Positions 36,309 to 47,938 of a DNA stretch of 47,938 nucleotides are shown piece after piece. A program made the position numbers and the translations under genes. Numbering within the stretch: position 1 is the first letter of the stretch; the number at the start of each line of letters is the position of its first letter. Below the pieces are notes generated by a model that had not been told where the DNA came from, did no database searches, and saw nothing but the letters and a program-made list of their open reading frames with translations. The DNA comes from Bacteroidota bacterium (GTDB lineage Bacteria; Bacteroidota; Bacteroidia; AKYH767-A; OLB10): assembly GCA_016713445.1 (NCBI GenBank), contig JADJPB010000023.1, positions 1 through 47,938 of the forward strand. The letters are read 5' to 3'.

Positions 36309-38340
36309 TTATTCCCCCAATACAGCTTTCTGTAAAAGCATTTGACTATTACTATAAAACGGAGTGTCCGTTTTACCTAATATGCTAGGAGGTAACGTCG
36401 TCATCTCTTAAATTTTCCATTGGCACAAGTACAGTCTTGGCTCCGTTTTCTGAAGAAAGAAACCTTATCTGCAAAATTAAGTGCTCTCTCTACAGCACCA
36501 CCAATCGAGATATTACCCAATACAGCTAAACCGGCCTTTAGATTTTTCTTATATATTGCCGAAAGAATTCCAACATAAACCGCACTTCCAATACCTCCAA
36601 ATATGTAAGCACCCATTAGGTTGCTAATTTGAATATTTAGGTCATAGCCGGAAAGTGAATGTTGTTCATTCAAGATGCTTTTTTCATTTGCACGGAGGTA
36701 GTTATATGTGTTTTTGATATTTTCTTTTACCTCTTGACTGTTTGTTCCTGTAACATTTACTTTGCCACTGCCTCTAAGCGCAACTACTTCAATTTTAACT
36801 AACGAATTGTTTTCTCCATCACTTGTTGCAGTATAACACACACCTGGCGGCAATGGGGTGCTTTCGATTAAGGATGAGCCTCTTTCTTCTGGGAGCCCAA
36901 CAAAATTTCATCTTGTGTTTCTTTATCAATGTAAGAGAAATTGGTATCCCAGAACTCCATACCACCAATGCGCTTTAACTGTTCCTTCACCCTTCTTCGC
37001 ATTTCCATTGCAATCACTAAATATTCTCTAATGTCTTCTTTAGAAAAGGATCCATCAGGATGTAGCAATTTAATAAAGCCTGAAACTATTCTTCGTACAG
37101 ATTTGGAATCTCTTTGTTTTAGATGTGCACCAAGCGTAAAATAATTATCAATAGCATCGTAATATGTAATCTTGCGTTGTGATTTGAGTATCTCTGAAAA
37201 GAAATCGGTGCTGAAGCCGAAGTGGTTTGTGAAATTCTTCGGACTAAATTTGGTTATTTCCCAGCCCGGTAGAAATAAATTGATACGATCTAAAAAAGCT
37301 GTATCTGAATTCACTTCATCTGAAAGTGGACTAAATAAATGTGAGGTTTGTAAAACTGTTTCAACAGGTTGATTAATATTACCATTTAAAATGATGGAAG
37401 CAGAACCAAAATCTCTCCTCCTTTTGCTCTCGAAAAGAGCCTGATTCCATGTAATCTTTCATCAATGGGATAGCATCACGATCTTTGAATAGTTTATCGG
37501 TACTTTCATCAAAACAAATTGCATCCCATACCAACTGCTCCAACTCTCCCGGTTGTATTGTTAACGAATAACTGCGCAACCGAACCCTGTCCGCAAAATT
37601 AAAATGGCGTAAGGTGTAATTTCCTTATAGATATAAGACTTACCGGATGGCCTGGGCCTAATTCAACCATATTGAAATTGGCTTCAACCAAAGGCACTAA
37701 ACGACACAACAACAAATTCAATTTCCGATCATCCAAACCTTCACTATGTGGCTCATAACCTGCACTACGAAGTAGCAAGGTTTTCCATTCTTCCTTATTG
37801 AAATCTTTTCTTTTATCAGATATCTTAAGTATTATCAAAACTTGATAGTTGAATCGGCTTAATATCTCTAACAACAAAAGGAAATACAGTCGAACCAATT
37901 GTGATCATTGGATCATATTCCATTTCTATGATCGCCCATATTCCTCCAAGTAAAAGTTTCTCATGAGTTCGTACTAGTTCATCGCTTATGTTTGCCTTTT
38001 TGATATTACTATTACTAATATTTGCCCAATAACGGTCTCTCTGTGGATCAAGTTCAACGGAAATCTTATCGATAATTTTGTACCTTCCCTTTTCTCAGCT
38101 TCGATTGAATGAAAGTGCTTTCTTCCGGGTTGATATAATGATCCTGAAGAATTTTTTACGTTTTCCATCCTTCCTTTAGCTTTCTTCATCCTCGGTACTG
38201 CAAGTATTGGCCAATAAGTATTCCAATACAAATGCCGGAACATTTGCTCCGCCTTTGATGATACCCACCAGGTCTTTCTTTACTACAAAGCCCCTGAAGT
38301 GATCTAAAGCCTTTTTATCTAAGTCGTCTAAAATTATCAT
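36309..38340 (-). CDS. brxL: BREX type 1 protein BrxL (Lon-like AAA+), frame-broken
   Basis: AAA+ ATPase with a Lon-like C-terminal domain, a conserved component of type 1 BREX, thought to act on phage DNA. About 677 codons. Start at 38340: 'MIILDDLDKKALDHFRGFV', 'VKKDLVGIIKGGANVPAFV', 'LEYLLANTCSTE'. The nucleotide-binding loop near 37630-37660 is reconstructed with one added base as 'ELGPRPSGKSYIYKEITPY'. Then come 'AICFDESTDKLFKDRDAIP' with 'LMKDYMESGSF' (Walker B region) and 'ITYYDAIDNYFTLGAHLKQ'. The Lon-like domain has 'NIQISNLMGAYIFGGIGSA', 'AGLAVLGNISIGGAVERAL', and the C-terminus is 'GKTDTPFYSNSQMLLQKAV' then 'LGE'. A Ser is present where Lon has its nucleophile but I see no matching Lys, so proteolysis is doubtful. 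Six or more frame breaks. An 'aggagg' lies 20 bases upstream. Confidence 0.9.
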
Positions 38341-38365
38341 CTTGTTACATTTTATTATAAGCCTC

Positions 38366-40594
38366 CTAAATCCCGGAGATTTGATTTTTAATAATTACTG
38401 TATCTAACTGTTCTTGTGTTGCTGCATCGAGCAATACAGCCTGCACCTGAGCTTTTCCATTGAATGAAAATTCCTTGTCAATTGAATTTGCTTCAATTGA
38501 AAAATATCACTACTTTGATATTCCTTATTTCCGGCATACAATTTTATTTGAACCTTTCTTATACCCCCAAATAAGTCAGATGGAGCTTTGGGAGCTTCTA
38601 ATCTGATTACAAACAATTCACTAGGCACATCATTCAAATCTGTTTGTTATCAATGAAAACATCCAATTGTGATGTTTGTGATTTTATTTTTGAGAACTTG
38701 AATTTTGGAATAATAATCTCCTGTGGGCGTAAACCACCATGTGAAAAACCATAACTCCTTTAGATTTAAATGGACGATGATTCTTTGCAGCATAAACAAA
38801 ATTATACTCTACATAAGGTTCTTCAAAAGCTAACCATTCACTGTTAGTTTGCTTATCCACTGTACGAATAAGAAACGTTCGTGTGCTTCTTTTTTTTCCA
38901 GTTGCATTTGGATCAATCTTGTCTGCTTCATCTAATAAACCTGTTAATACAAAGCCATGATCCGTTATTAGATAAACTTCTTGAACCTATATTTAGCAAT
39001 AGTGAAATTTTATCAATCAGCACAGCTTCAAACTCTGCAAACAATTTAATGGCGGCTTGTTGCAACTTTTCTCCTGCACTGTCAATATCCTTGTATGTTA
39101 ATACAAGGTAATCAGCTTCTATTCCATAATTCAATTGCTCCAACGGCATATAAACAATATCTTTACCAGTAGTTTCTGTCAGTCTAACTTCTCGGTCTTT
39201 ATGCAATGGAATAACTTTATTATTTCCTACATATAAAGCACTCATGTTGTGTTCTGTTTCAGATGGCATATCAGCCATCATAATTTGCTTATCCACCTTA
39301 AAGTGCTTTTGCAATTCATTGGCTACAAAATCAGCAATCTCATACCGACGCCATCCCCAACAATAACTGCTGTTTTAGCTTTGCCTTGAAAACAACTTTG
39401 GCAAATAACCTTGTTGATCTGATTTGTTCGGGATAAAAACCAAACCATGTTTGAAGTAAAAAATGATTTAAGCCTTCATATTATTCTTGTAAAGGACGAA
39501 TGATGTTTGCATCATTTAGAAAGATTTCATACAAATTCCTGATGGCTCTATCCACCTTGGAGAATGTACTTGTGTAATATTCTATAAAAGCATTCAGGTT
39601 GTTGCAGGCTGATAAGCGGATTGGTATCTGCATGAAATAAAGCCCAGACATCCTGCCACCATGCAGGTACAAAAAGTTTAGCTTGGAGGAGAATATCCTT
39701 TTCTTTAGTTTTTGTAGTTTATCGTTTACAAATGATTTATCCCGGACGTTCTCTGCAATTTGTTTTAAAGCAAGTAGGTCGAGTTTTCAAAGCAATGATC
39801 AGGATGAGCATTCCAGGGATTTGCAGTTCCATTCAATTTAAAGTTGCGGATATATGTTTCTAACGAAGGGCGGTAAGTAGAACTATCGGCCCATTTGTAT
39901 TACAAAGTCAAAAGGGTTTCAGAAATTTCATTATTAGCAAGACCATCCAACATCCTTTTTCACTACTTCATCGGCCAATGTTTTTGGTGGTTTGCTGATA
40001 TATTGTTGACTGAATAATTCATGCATTTTTCTTCAAATAATCTTTTAACGTCCGGATCTTTAGTATTTAAATAAGCATCAGGGTTGTGAACGAAATGGCA
40101 ACAACTCATCATCTAGGTTTATAACTTCCTCTAAATTCTGCACTATTTTTTCCACCAGGCAAGGTCTTTCCAATACCCAATTTTGCTGCCGTAAGCAACA
40201 TTGGATTATCTAAATGCACCTGCAAACCGGCATGAGTAAATATTTTTTTCTTTAGCCAATCTTGTGGATGGCTTAGATCGAGGCAGCCATGTGTAAAGCA
40301 GTAATCGAAAAGGAAACTGAGTTTATCTTGTTGACGGGTAACATAAAAAACAACAGGGTTGTCTTTAAAGGGTTGTTTCAGCTTCATGACGTAACATGAG
40401 TTCTTCTTTCTCTTGCTGCCATTGTTCAGTAATGCTGTTATCTGTTTGAATTACATTAATATGGTTTTGTTGCAGAATAGGCAAAGTAAAACCACACTGG
40501 TCAGTTGGGTCCAGCAGTACAACAAGGTTGCGATGTTGCAATAACTTTTTAATATCTTGTACTGAGCCATTGTTCTGTCATTACCAATCTGCAT
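38366..40594 (-). CDS. pglZ: BREX type 1 protein PglZ (alkaline phosphatase superfamily), frame-broken
   Basis: Core BREX protein of the alkaline-phosphatase superfamily, thought to assemble with BrxB/BrxC/PglX. About 740 codons, against about 830 in known type 1 members. The N-terminus is 'MQIGNDRTMAQ' then 'LLQHRNLVVLLDPTDQCGF'; next 'DNPVVFYVTRQQDKLSFLF' and 'HAGLQVHLDNPMLLTAAKL'. The metal-site motifs are recovered by single-base shifts: 'VIVGDGV' leading to 'RYEIADFV' near 39345-39375, and 'ITDHGFVLTG' near 38940-38970. Between them 'MPSETEHNMSALYVGNNKV' and 'DYLVLTYKDIDSAGEKLQQ' are diagnostic. It ends 'EQLDTVIIKNQISGI'. At least eight frame breaks. It starts 13 bases after pglX stops. 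Confidence 0.9.
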
Positions 40595-40606
40595 TTAAGT
40601 ATTTAT

Positions 40607-43600
40607 TTAATTGGGACTTTCTCCGGTTGTTTTCAGGACTTCTGCTTTCAGCATTCCCTTTGCTTGAATTGGTGCAATGTTTTTACCTACACCTTCATCC
40701 AGTTTAGGATCGTATCCTTCAGCTATCAATTCATCTATCTTTTTGGCAAAGGCTTCAATTTCCTGCAATTGTAGACGGATGGTTTCTTTTTCTGTTTGTG
40801 CCTGGCCAGTGGTGCTATCTGCAATTTGCTGTAAGCGGTATTGCAGGCTTTCAGTTCGTTTGCTGAGATAGTTGCTTTTTAATTTTGTAGAAACTATCCC
40901 TGTTCCATTTGTAAATAATGATGTAAGCTTCAAAGCCCTGATGTTCTCCACTGCTGAGATGCCAGATAAATGGTGTTTTGGGCATGTACATAAACAGGTT
41001 AAGATGATCGCTGAAATTCTTGAAGAAATAATGCTCTACATATTCATTGATAGGGCGGCCACCAAAGCATCCAATTGCATAATTTGAGCTGACGTAAAAC
41101 CTTTGCCAAAACAATACTCCTCAAACCGATCCATTAAGCGTGGCTCACCGGGTAAACCAACAAAGGCACAATGCCATCTTCATCTGCCATAAGAATGGTG
41201 CGGAAGGCATCTGCTAAAAACTCTAATGTTATTTCGGCAGCTCGGGCTTGTGGCAATACCTTGCTTTCTTTAAACCAATACCAAATATTAATAGGATTAA
41301 CCTGATGGCGAATGCAAAATTCTTCGAGATCATTATTGCTTTGATACAATGAACTAAACTCAGATTTGATTGCATGAACTTTTTGCTCATCAGATTGACG
41401 AGTTGGTTTATTACTGCCTCATTTAGTAGAACACGAGAAATATTCTTATTTTCTTCATTTAGGTGCGTAAATATTCTTTCTTTTAAAGTTGTTTCGTTAT
41501 AATGTTTTAATGGATTATTTATCGAAGTCTTTTTCAATTATTGAATACCTATTAATATCCATCTTTATCTTAACACACTCATTACAAAGAGCAATTATTG
41601 TATCTTCTATTATTGATTCAATTTTAACAAGTGGTACTCTATGTATATCATCTGAATTTGTAGCAACTGTGGCATTTAGGCAATTTAGGATGTATGAAAT
41701 AAGTTTTGTGTTTAATAATGCCAAATAAGTCTTTAGATTATATTTTGCACTATCTTCTAAAAAAGATACTCCTTGTAGTTGAATCATAGATATAATTTGA
41801 TGGTTGATAACGAAATGATGTACCTTTAGAAGAAAGAAGGCTGCATGCAATCCCTTCAGATAAATAAGTGTCAGGATTTCTCAAGTTTAGACTTGGAAGT
41901 GATTTTAGTTCTTTACCATCATTTTCCCAATTTAGCAGAAGCCACAAATTGCCATACCATTTTTTATATGGCCCACCTTTCACATAGCCAACCCATTTTT
42001 TTTCTATCTAATAGATAATTATCTGAAATGTTGTCTTTTGAAACTTCCACCAAAATCTAAAAAATCTATTATTCTCAGTTCCTAAACCTTTTTTTGCTTT
42101 AACATGATCACCAAATTTTTCACCCCTAAATTTTTCTCTGAATCTGTCACTAATCCAGTAAATAAATGGGAAACCTTCAATGATTTTCAACTTTTCCTGA
42201 GCTAATAAATAAACTCTCTCATTCCTTCTATTATATATTGCATCATCATAAGAAAGTTCTAGAGATGATTGTTTTGCTCTTTCTTGTTGATTAGCTGTAA
42301 TGTTAAAGTAAAGACCATCACTGTTCTTTTTCTTTTTACTTATTACATACCATGTTGCATCTAACAATATACCTGTGCCAAATAAATTAACCCTATCCAA
42401 CCCATAGTCAACCATTATATCAATGTGGGTATGTTGGATGATATATTTTCTTACATCCTCAAATGTTTTAATAAACATGAAGGTATGCGGATGAATAAGA
42501 GCAACATATCCGGTTTCATCAGTTAATTCCCTAACAACGTTTGATAAATGAAGCATACAAATTTGAATTAAACTTATATGGCTGCCTGTAATTTGCATCT
42601 ATAAATGTTTTCAACTCTGGACCAAAATCTGCACTGTCCGTATAAGGTGGATTAGCAACAGCCACATCATATTTTTGTGTGAGTAATTGCAAGAAAGTAA
42701 TAGCATCTTGTGTTTTCGTATTCAGAAAAGTCTGTCCTAGTTTGGCTGTGTTTTGTACAGCTGCTTTTTTGTAAGTTGGTAAAAAGTTTTCTCGAAAGTT
42801 TTCATAACTAGCTAATGTTTGTACATCGAAAAGACCAATTTGTTTTTTTGGCTAAACTGTTGTACCAACCCATGCAATCGTAAACTAAACTTTTCTTCTA
42901 AACGAATTAATGCGCCAAACTTATAGGCTTGTTGCAGATCGGTCCAGAGATCGGTTACAATTTTTTCTAATTCCGGGCTTAGTGGTTGTTCGCTTTCAAA
43001 TAAATGTTTTACAACAGTATATTCAGGTAAAAAGAAATCAGAACTAACAATATTAAAATGTTCAATTTTGGAAGAACGTTTTTTTCGTTTCGCTTTAATA
43101 TATAAACCTAACTGTGCTAATTGTATTGCACGGTCATCAAGATCAACTCCGTACAAGGTTATTAGCAATAATGAGTTCGGCAATTTTATTTTCATCATAA
43201 TCTGCTCATAATTTTCAATTTGATCAAGGTATAAATCATAAAACAAATCAAAACCATATAACAAAAAGTTTCCCCCACCCGTTGCAGGATCAATCATTCG
43301 AATTTCTGTTAGTGATTTTAATTCTCTCGTTCTAGTTTTAGGAGCGTTTGCAATTTTATAGCGGTTTTTAATATCACTGTCAGGAAACATTTCTAGGTAT
43401 AGTTTGCCCAAACTGTTATCCACTAAAAACTTCACCACCCAACGTGGTGTATATACTTGGCTTTGGATGCTTACTTTATTAAACTCTGTTTTGTCACCGC
43501 TTTCTTTATGGGCTGCTTTTTTGTAATTGTTATAACTTTCGTAGAGCCATCCCAGCACATCATCGCTTTGCCAAATGGCATCTTCTACTTGAGTATCCGT

Positions 43601-43929
43601 TTCCACTTGGTTAAAGGCATTCATAATGCCGTTTAACTCAATAGCAGTAGGCAATAAATGATATGGATGATGAGGGCTGAATAAAGGGATATCAGCAGCC
43701 AAAGTAGCTAACTGATCTTCCATAAAATGAACCATGCCTTCCATTTCCTCGTTGCGCCCATCAGGGTTTTGTTCTAACCAATGTTTGTGAGCAAAAGAAC
43801 GATCTCCATGCTGTGTTCTACGGGTAATAATTTCAGGATGCAAGGTGTGGGCCTCCATTACTTTTAATGCAGCTAGTCTGTTAAAAAGGGTGACTTTCTT
43901 ATATGTTCGGTATGATCAGATAGCTTCAT
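40607..43929 (-). CDS. pglX: BREX type 1 adenine methyltransferase PglX, frame-broken
   Basis: Class I N6-adenine DNA methyltransferase that marks host DNA in BREX. About 1,107 codons. Start at 43929 ('MKLSDHTEHIRK', then 'NRLAALKVMEAHTLHPEII'). The N-terminal helical region continues to 'VSIQSQVYTPRWVVKFLVD'. The SAM motif I is 'MIDPATGGGNFLLYGFDLF' (near 43270-43295; usually DPACGSG), then 'YGVDLDDRAIQLAQLGLYI'. The catalytic NPPY is at 42642-42653 ('VAVANPPYTDSADFG'), and 'TGYVALIHPHTFMFIKTFE' follows. The C-terminal target-recognition part is broken into many pieces and closes with 'IAEGYDPKLDEGVGKNIAP' and 'IQAKGMLKAEVLK', the usual PglX end. Eight or more frame breaks. Confidence 0.92.
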
Positions 43930-43938
43930 CTTAAAATA

Positions 43939-46900
43939 TTAACTGTTGATTTCAATTTCATCATCGGCTGCTGCTCCGGAAATTTTTTGCAATTCATTTT
44001 GTAACCAAATCTTATACTCACTCACTTTTTTTTTTTTTTTTACCTTCTTACCAGGTAAGGTAGCTGTAAATGTCTTTTGGTTGAGGTTGTTGGTGTTCCA
44101 GATGTTGGCTTTAGTGGAGCCGTTTTAATGAGACCCGATTTGATGATTTCTAAATCTGTTTTATTACTGTTGAAAGTTGAATAAGGACAACATTTCAGAA
44201 TAAGTGAACCTTTGTATGCTTGTCCTTGACATCATAATCAATATCAACTGTGGCAGCTGTTCGCTGAGAAGCGTATTGCAGAATGTTATTTGCTTTGGCA
44301 TTGGCATCATCATTAAGTCCAGCAGGTGACGTTGTAATTTCTTTGAGCAAAACAATTTTGCATCTTTTTGCAGTGTGCTGTATTTAGCTGACATATCAGT
44401 TGCCGCAGCTTGCATCACAGAAAATATGCATCTTTATTTTCTGAACTGTTTCTTGCAATGACTTGAAATTATTAACCACTTCACCTTTGTACAAGTTGTT
44501 GAATGTAGCAAACCAATGTGAGAATATTAGCATCAGATTTTGCAGCTTTCGTCAACTCATCAGAAACACCATCAGTAAAAGATTTCCATTGACGCAATTT
44601 ATCTAGATTATTACGAATGAATTTTTCAGCATTTACTATTTCTTTAATTGCTTTAGAATATAAATCAGTTTGAGTGAGGTAGTTTTCTGCCTTATCAATA
44701 TAATTGGCTTCGCTTACAGCACCCGTAAAATTTCCTAACTGATCTTTGCAATTTTCAAGATTACTGAATAAAGCATCGAAATCTTTGTTCTGCCGTTTCA
44801 TATCATCCACCTTATCACAAAACGCTTTGCAAGTTCACGAACAGCATTACCAAATCAAAATCGTTTTGTATTCCAATCAATCTTTTTACCCGTATGGTTT
44901 TCACATTCCAATTCCTGCAATACAGTAACAATGCTGTTTTTCTGTGTAGTGTTTAGCGATTTAGCAATAGCTTTGAATGATGCCTTTCTAAATTCTCTGG
45001 CGTTACCAAAGATTGTTTGAAACACCATCATCTTTCCATGAGAATTTTTCGGAGCCATTATGCTTAGCCATAATTTTTCCGCCACGCATTAAAGCTGCAA
45101 CTGTAGTTATTACTGTACCAAAGCCAAAACCAGTAGGTGGTTGCTCCAGATCCTTTTCAAGAGTAGCACCATCAACAAAAGTATTTCGTATTTTAAATAA
45201 GATTTGTTCCGCGGGTTTGAGTGATTCCCCAACGAAGCTACCTTGTACATCAAAAAACTGAAAATCCGCACCTTGTCCAGTAAAGAAAGTGAGCAAGCGT
45301 TGATTGTTACCTTCTTTAATAATTCGATCTGCTATGGCATCAGACAATTGAGCAGAAAGTCGTTGGCTGTAAACATTCTGAATGACCTGCCTTTGCAAAC
45401 CATTTAAAGTTGTTTGCCAATTAGTATTATCCAATTGAGCTGTGTTATATAGATAAATTGAAATACTCTCTATTAATGATTGTTCTACTAATTCTTTTAG
45501 CCTGTTTTCCTTAGTTGAACGTTCCGCCTGAAATGCCCTAACAATAATGCCTTCATCGGAGTTAGGGTTCGAATATTTTTCTTCAAGATATTTAATGCGT
45601 TCTATTTCATCTAGCAACTTATCGATTTCTTTGAAATGACTGTTATCTGGTGCGATCCATATTACATCCTTATCATTTTGGAATTGTGATTTTATAAGTT
45701 CAATATCTGCACTACGATCATCACCATAACTGTAGATGCTTTTAATTTTTAACTTTAATTGCTTTAAACCAGGATTAGTTAATTCATCATCATTATCTGA
45801 AGTGATATAAAAATCATACGGCGTATTGTTATCATTTATCTTTCCCAATGCCTTAATGAAAGCAGCATTTTTGAAAGCTGAAATTACTTGCTGTTTTTCT
45901 TAAATATCTGAACCGGATATAGGTTCATTTCATCCAATAATCGTTGTTCAATATCAGAAGTAATACGATATGTGCCATTGGAAAGCAGCAATATCTTATG
46001 TTCAACTAATGCCTCAAGTGCTTTGTAATTGTTGCCTGTGAAGTATGAAAATCTTCTGGGCTTTGATATATGCTTTTACAATATTACTTAATGATGTAGG
46101 AGCAACTTCAGCTTCCGTTAAAAGTGAATTGTTTCCAACAAATGTCGACCAGGTAAATATATTTTTTCATTTTTTTAAAATAGTTTCAGCATTAGAAAAT
46201 CGGTTTACCAACCTTACTGGTGGCTGAGGTTGTGCTTCTTTAGCAATTTGCCAACCAGTAGCTATATTGAATATTTTTTCGTTCTGAATTTCATGTTTCA
46301 GAATATCGTATGTTGTTATAATCATACCCCTTGCAGCAACTTTTGTTGAAGCATAATCCTTGCCTACCAAACAAGAAATTTCTGTAATAAACCAAACTGA
46401 TTTTGATAGAATGGGTAATAAGTTACAAATGAATCTACAGTTTCAGTTTTACCTGCACCATTAAGTCCACTATGATCGGCAATTTTGCCTGAATTAATTT
46501 GATAGTGATCTTTTAGTTTTTTTACAGCTGCATCATTCTTTTTTAATAAACGACTGCGGATGATTACATCAACTTCTGTGGCTTCTAGGTGTATCTTAGT
46601 TTTAAAGCGATCGGTTACTTTTGTAAGTTGTGCTTTGTTTATATTTGAGTTGTTGATTACATCATCTAACTTTTCCTGAGCAATGGCAATGGTCCACACC
46701 TTGCCACCCAATGACGATAGCGATTCACTTAATCCTTCTAAATCGAGTAAAGTAAATTTCTTTTGATTGATTGCTTCACTGGCTTCATCAAACAAGAAGA
46801 CAACTTTCTCGTCTTTTACAGCTTTGAAATAATTATTTAATTCTTCTTTTAGCTTTGATGCACTGAATTCATCTATTTCCCTTCGGATAGTAGTTAGAAT

Positions 46901-47542
46901 ATTGTTGTAATCGGCTTCTGAATTGCCTAGATTTAGATGAATATCCCTTTATTTTACCAATGTAAACGGTACGGTTGTTTTTAACTCACTCCATAACTTT
47001 CCAAGCTTATCTTGAACAAAATCGTTCACATTACTATAGTTAGTATCGCACATTAAAGAAAACAATAAAAAGCCATGTTCATTTTCAGGCAACTCTAAGG
47101 ATTTTAAGTTACGGAACAATGCGTAAGCGAAACCTTTTGAAGTATCTTGCTTAGCAATATCCATAAACACAACACGCGAATTGATGCTATTTAATTTTGC
47201 AATTGAGTTTTTAACTAATGCTTCATCATCAACACCTATAAACCGCTGAAGTATTCTATCTCTTGCTGGTGTTCCACTAATGATTCTATTGCTCATCATA
47301 TAACCCAGCAACTTACCGAAGTAAGATTTACCTGATCCATAAAATCCGGAAAGCCAAACACCTGTTTCAATGATGTTGGAGGTATAAGTAGAAACAAAAC
47401 TACCGTACTCTTTCGCCAGGCCATCGGTAATGATATAGCTTTCAATTTCAGACTGAATGGCCGCTTCCGAAATATCTTCCAGGTCGATTACATTCTTAAT
47501 GTCTTCGCTTAAATCAATGGTTAAAATGTCTTTTATAAACAT
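43939..47542 (-). CDS. brxC: BREX type 1 protein BrxC (P-loop ATPase), frame-broken
   Basis: Large ATPase of the BREX complex, about 1,200 codons as expected. I start it at the ATG 47542 ('MFIKDILTIDLSEDIKNVI'); an in-frame extension to 47575 overlaps brxB. Walker A 'GVWLSGFYGSGKSYFGKLL' lies near 47320-47350, followed by 'VVFMDIAKQDTSKGFAYAL'. Later blocks are 'AINQKKFTLLDLEGLSESL', 'LNGAGKTETVDSFVTYYPF', 'ARGMIITTYDILKHEIQNE', 'GQGADFQFFDVQGSFVGES' and 'PPTGFGFGTVITTVAALMR'. The C-terminus has a Lys linker coded by an A16 run, then 'EYKIWLQNELQKISGAAAD'. At least seven frame breaks. Stop at 43939, 9 bases before pglX. Confidence 0.92.
44026..44041 (-). repeat. A16 homopolymer inside brxC
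   Basis: Sixteen T on the plus strand (A on the coding strand) encode a run of five Lys in the linker before the BrxC C-terminus. At this length the frame is continuous on both sides ('PGKKVKKKKK' then 'VSEYKIW'). Confidence 0.75.
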
Positions 47543-47556
47543 GTTAGTTCTTTCTT

Positions 47557-47938
47557 TTATTGAATAATCATACAACGGTATTTGGAAGCAGATTGCTTAC
47601 CAAGAAACATAATGCGATCTGGTTCAATCAGCAGGATATAAAATAATGAGTGGCATTGATGCTTTCATTACGATGTCGTGTTCCATAATATGTAGATTGT
47701 GAATTCCAGTACCATAAAGAGATCCGGTATTAATTAATACTGGCACTTTACCATCAACTAAAGCCAGCTGAACATTAGCCATAATTTCTTTAAATAAATC
47801 ACTTGATTCTTCGCTCGCAGGAGCCTTGAAAATTTCATGTGTAGCTGATTGTAGCAAGTTGTAATCTTCAATCAATTGATTTTTGGCTTGATACAAATTC
47901 AACAAGACAATTGTTTAAATCTATGATTGCATAATTAT
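47557..47938 (-). CDS. brxB: BREX protein BrxB (DUF1788-like), 3' part, frame-broken
   Basis: Small BREX component that works with BrxC and PglZ; the family is about 190 residues. The window contains most of it: 'NYAIIDLNNCLVEF' at the right edge, a shift at about 47900, 'QLIEDYNLLQSATHEIFKA', 'QLALVDGKVPVLINTGSLY', 'GTGIHNLHIMEHDIVMKAS' with 'MPLIILYPAD', then another shift at about 47625 and 'EPDRIMFLGKQSASKYRCM' to the stop at 47557-47559. The 'PLIILYP' ... 'FLG...SKYR' ending is typical of the family. It is cut by the window end; brxA would be expected upstream, outside. Confidence 0.85.

Noticed and set aside
34211..47938. Calling every BREX gene a true pseudogene
   Set aside because: Essential genes in the same window show the same single-base breaks, and catalytic motifs are intact once frames are joined; I therefore list them as genes with probable sequence errors.
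1..47938. Insertion sequences or prophage
   Set aside because: No transposase, integrase, terminal inverted repeat pair or structural phage gene was recognised in any frame I read.

Overview
The window looks like a chromosomal segment of an AT-rich Bacteroidota bacterium. The evidence is C-terminal type IX secretion (T9SS/PorSS) sorting domains, house-keeping promoters of the Bacteroidota form TTG-N19-TAnnTTTG, and families typical of that phylum (GlmU-like nucleotidyltransferase, ECF sigma plus membrane partner, CPBP, DinB-like and VOC proteins). I cannot name the species.

Layout. 1-570: start of a thiamine-dependent 2-oxoacid dehydrogenase E1 gene, cut by the window edge. 1.1-2.8 kb: secreted T9SS cargo. 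2.9-5.2 kb: lon. 5.8-7.0 kb: GlmU-like enzyme. 7.4-11.5 kb: TPR protein, O-methyltransferase, a kinase-like conserved protein and a Spy-like protein. 11.8-12.7 kb: ECF sigma factor and membrane partner. 12.9-15.5 kb: E2 acyltransferase (natural partner of the E1), tRNA-Glu, rpsT, radC. 15.5-21.1 kb: a tightly packed operon of surface-glycan or lipid modifying enzymes (two deacetylase-type proteins, an AAC(3)-family acetyltransferase, a FemAB/GNAT-like protein, a FabG-like reductase) ending in upp. 21.1-24.4 kb: membrane protein, YjjG-type nucleotidase, Cys/His-rich metal-binding protein, MacB-like permease. 24.3-27.0 kb: large secreted beta-helix-like protein that seems to lack its 3' end. 27.7-29.6 kb: rpsF-rpsR-rplI and efp, then repeat arrays. 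30.1-33.1 kb: small VOC, SRPBCC, CPBP and DinB proteins.

34.2-47.9 kb, all on the minus strand, is a BREX type 1 phage-defence locus: brxB (cut by the right edge), brxC, pglX, pglZ, brxL. Downstream of brxL lie genes I cannot match to a known BREX component: a protein of about 350 residues with no recognised domain, then a reading frame with a GmrSD/DUF262-like N-terminal motif followed by a PD-(D/E)XK nuclease-like domain. A frame-broken membrane protein follows. This tail is the best candidate here for something undescribed.

An important caveat is that many genes, including essential ones (lon, efp), are broken by one-base frame changes, often in homopolymers. E2, upp, rpsT, rpsF, rpsR and rplI are intact. 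Most breaks therefore look like assembly indels, and I give the span of the reconstructed gene. Breaks are much denser in the BREX region; true decay there cannot be excluded. Several genes were recovered only by joining frames by eye, so residue positions in those are approximate.
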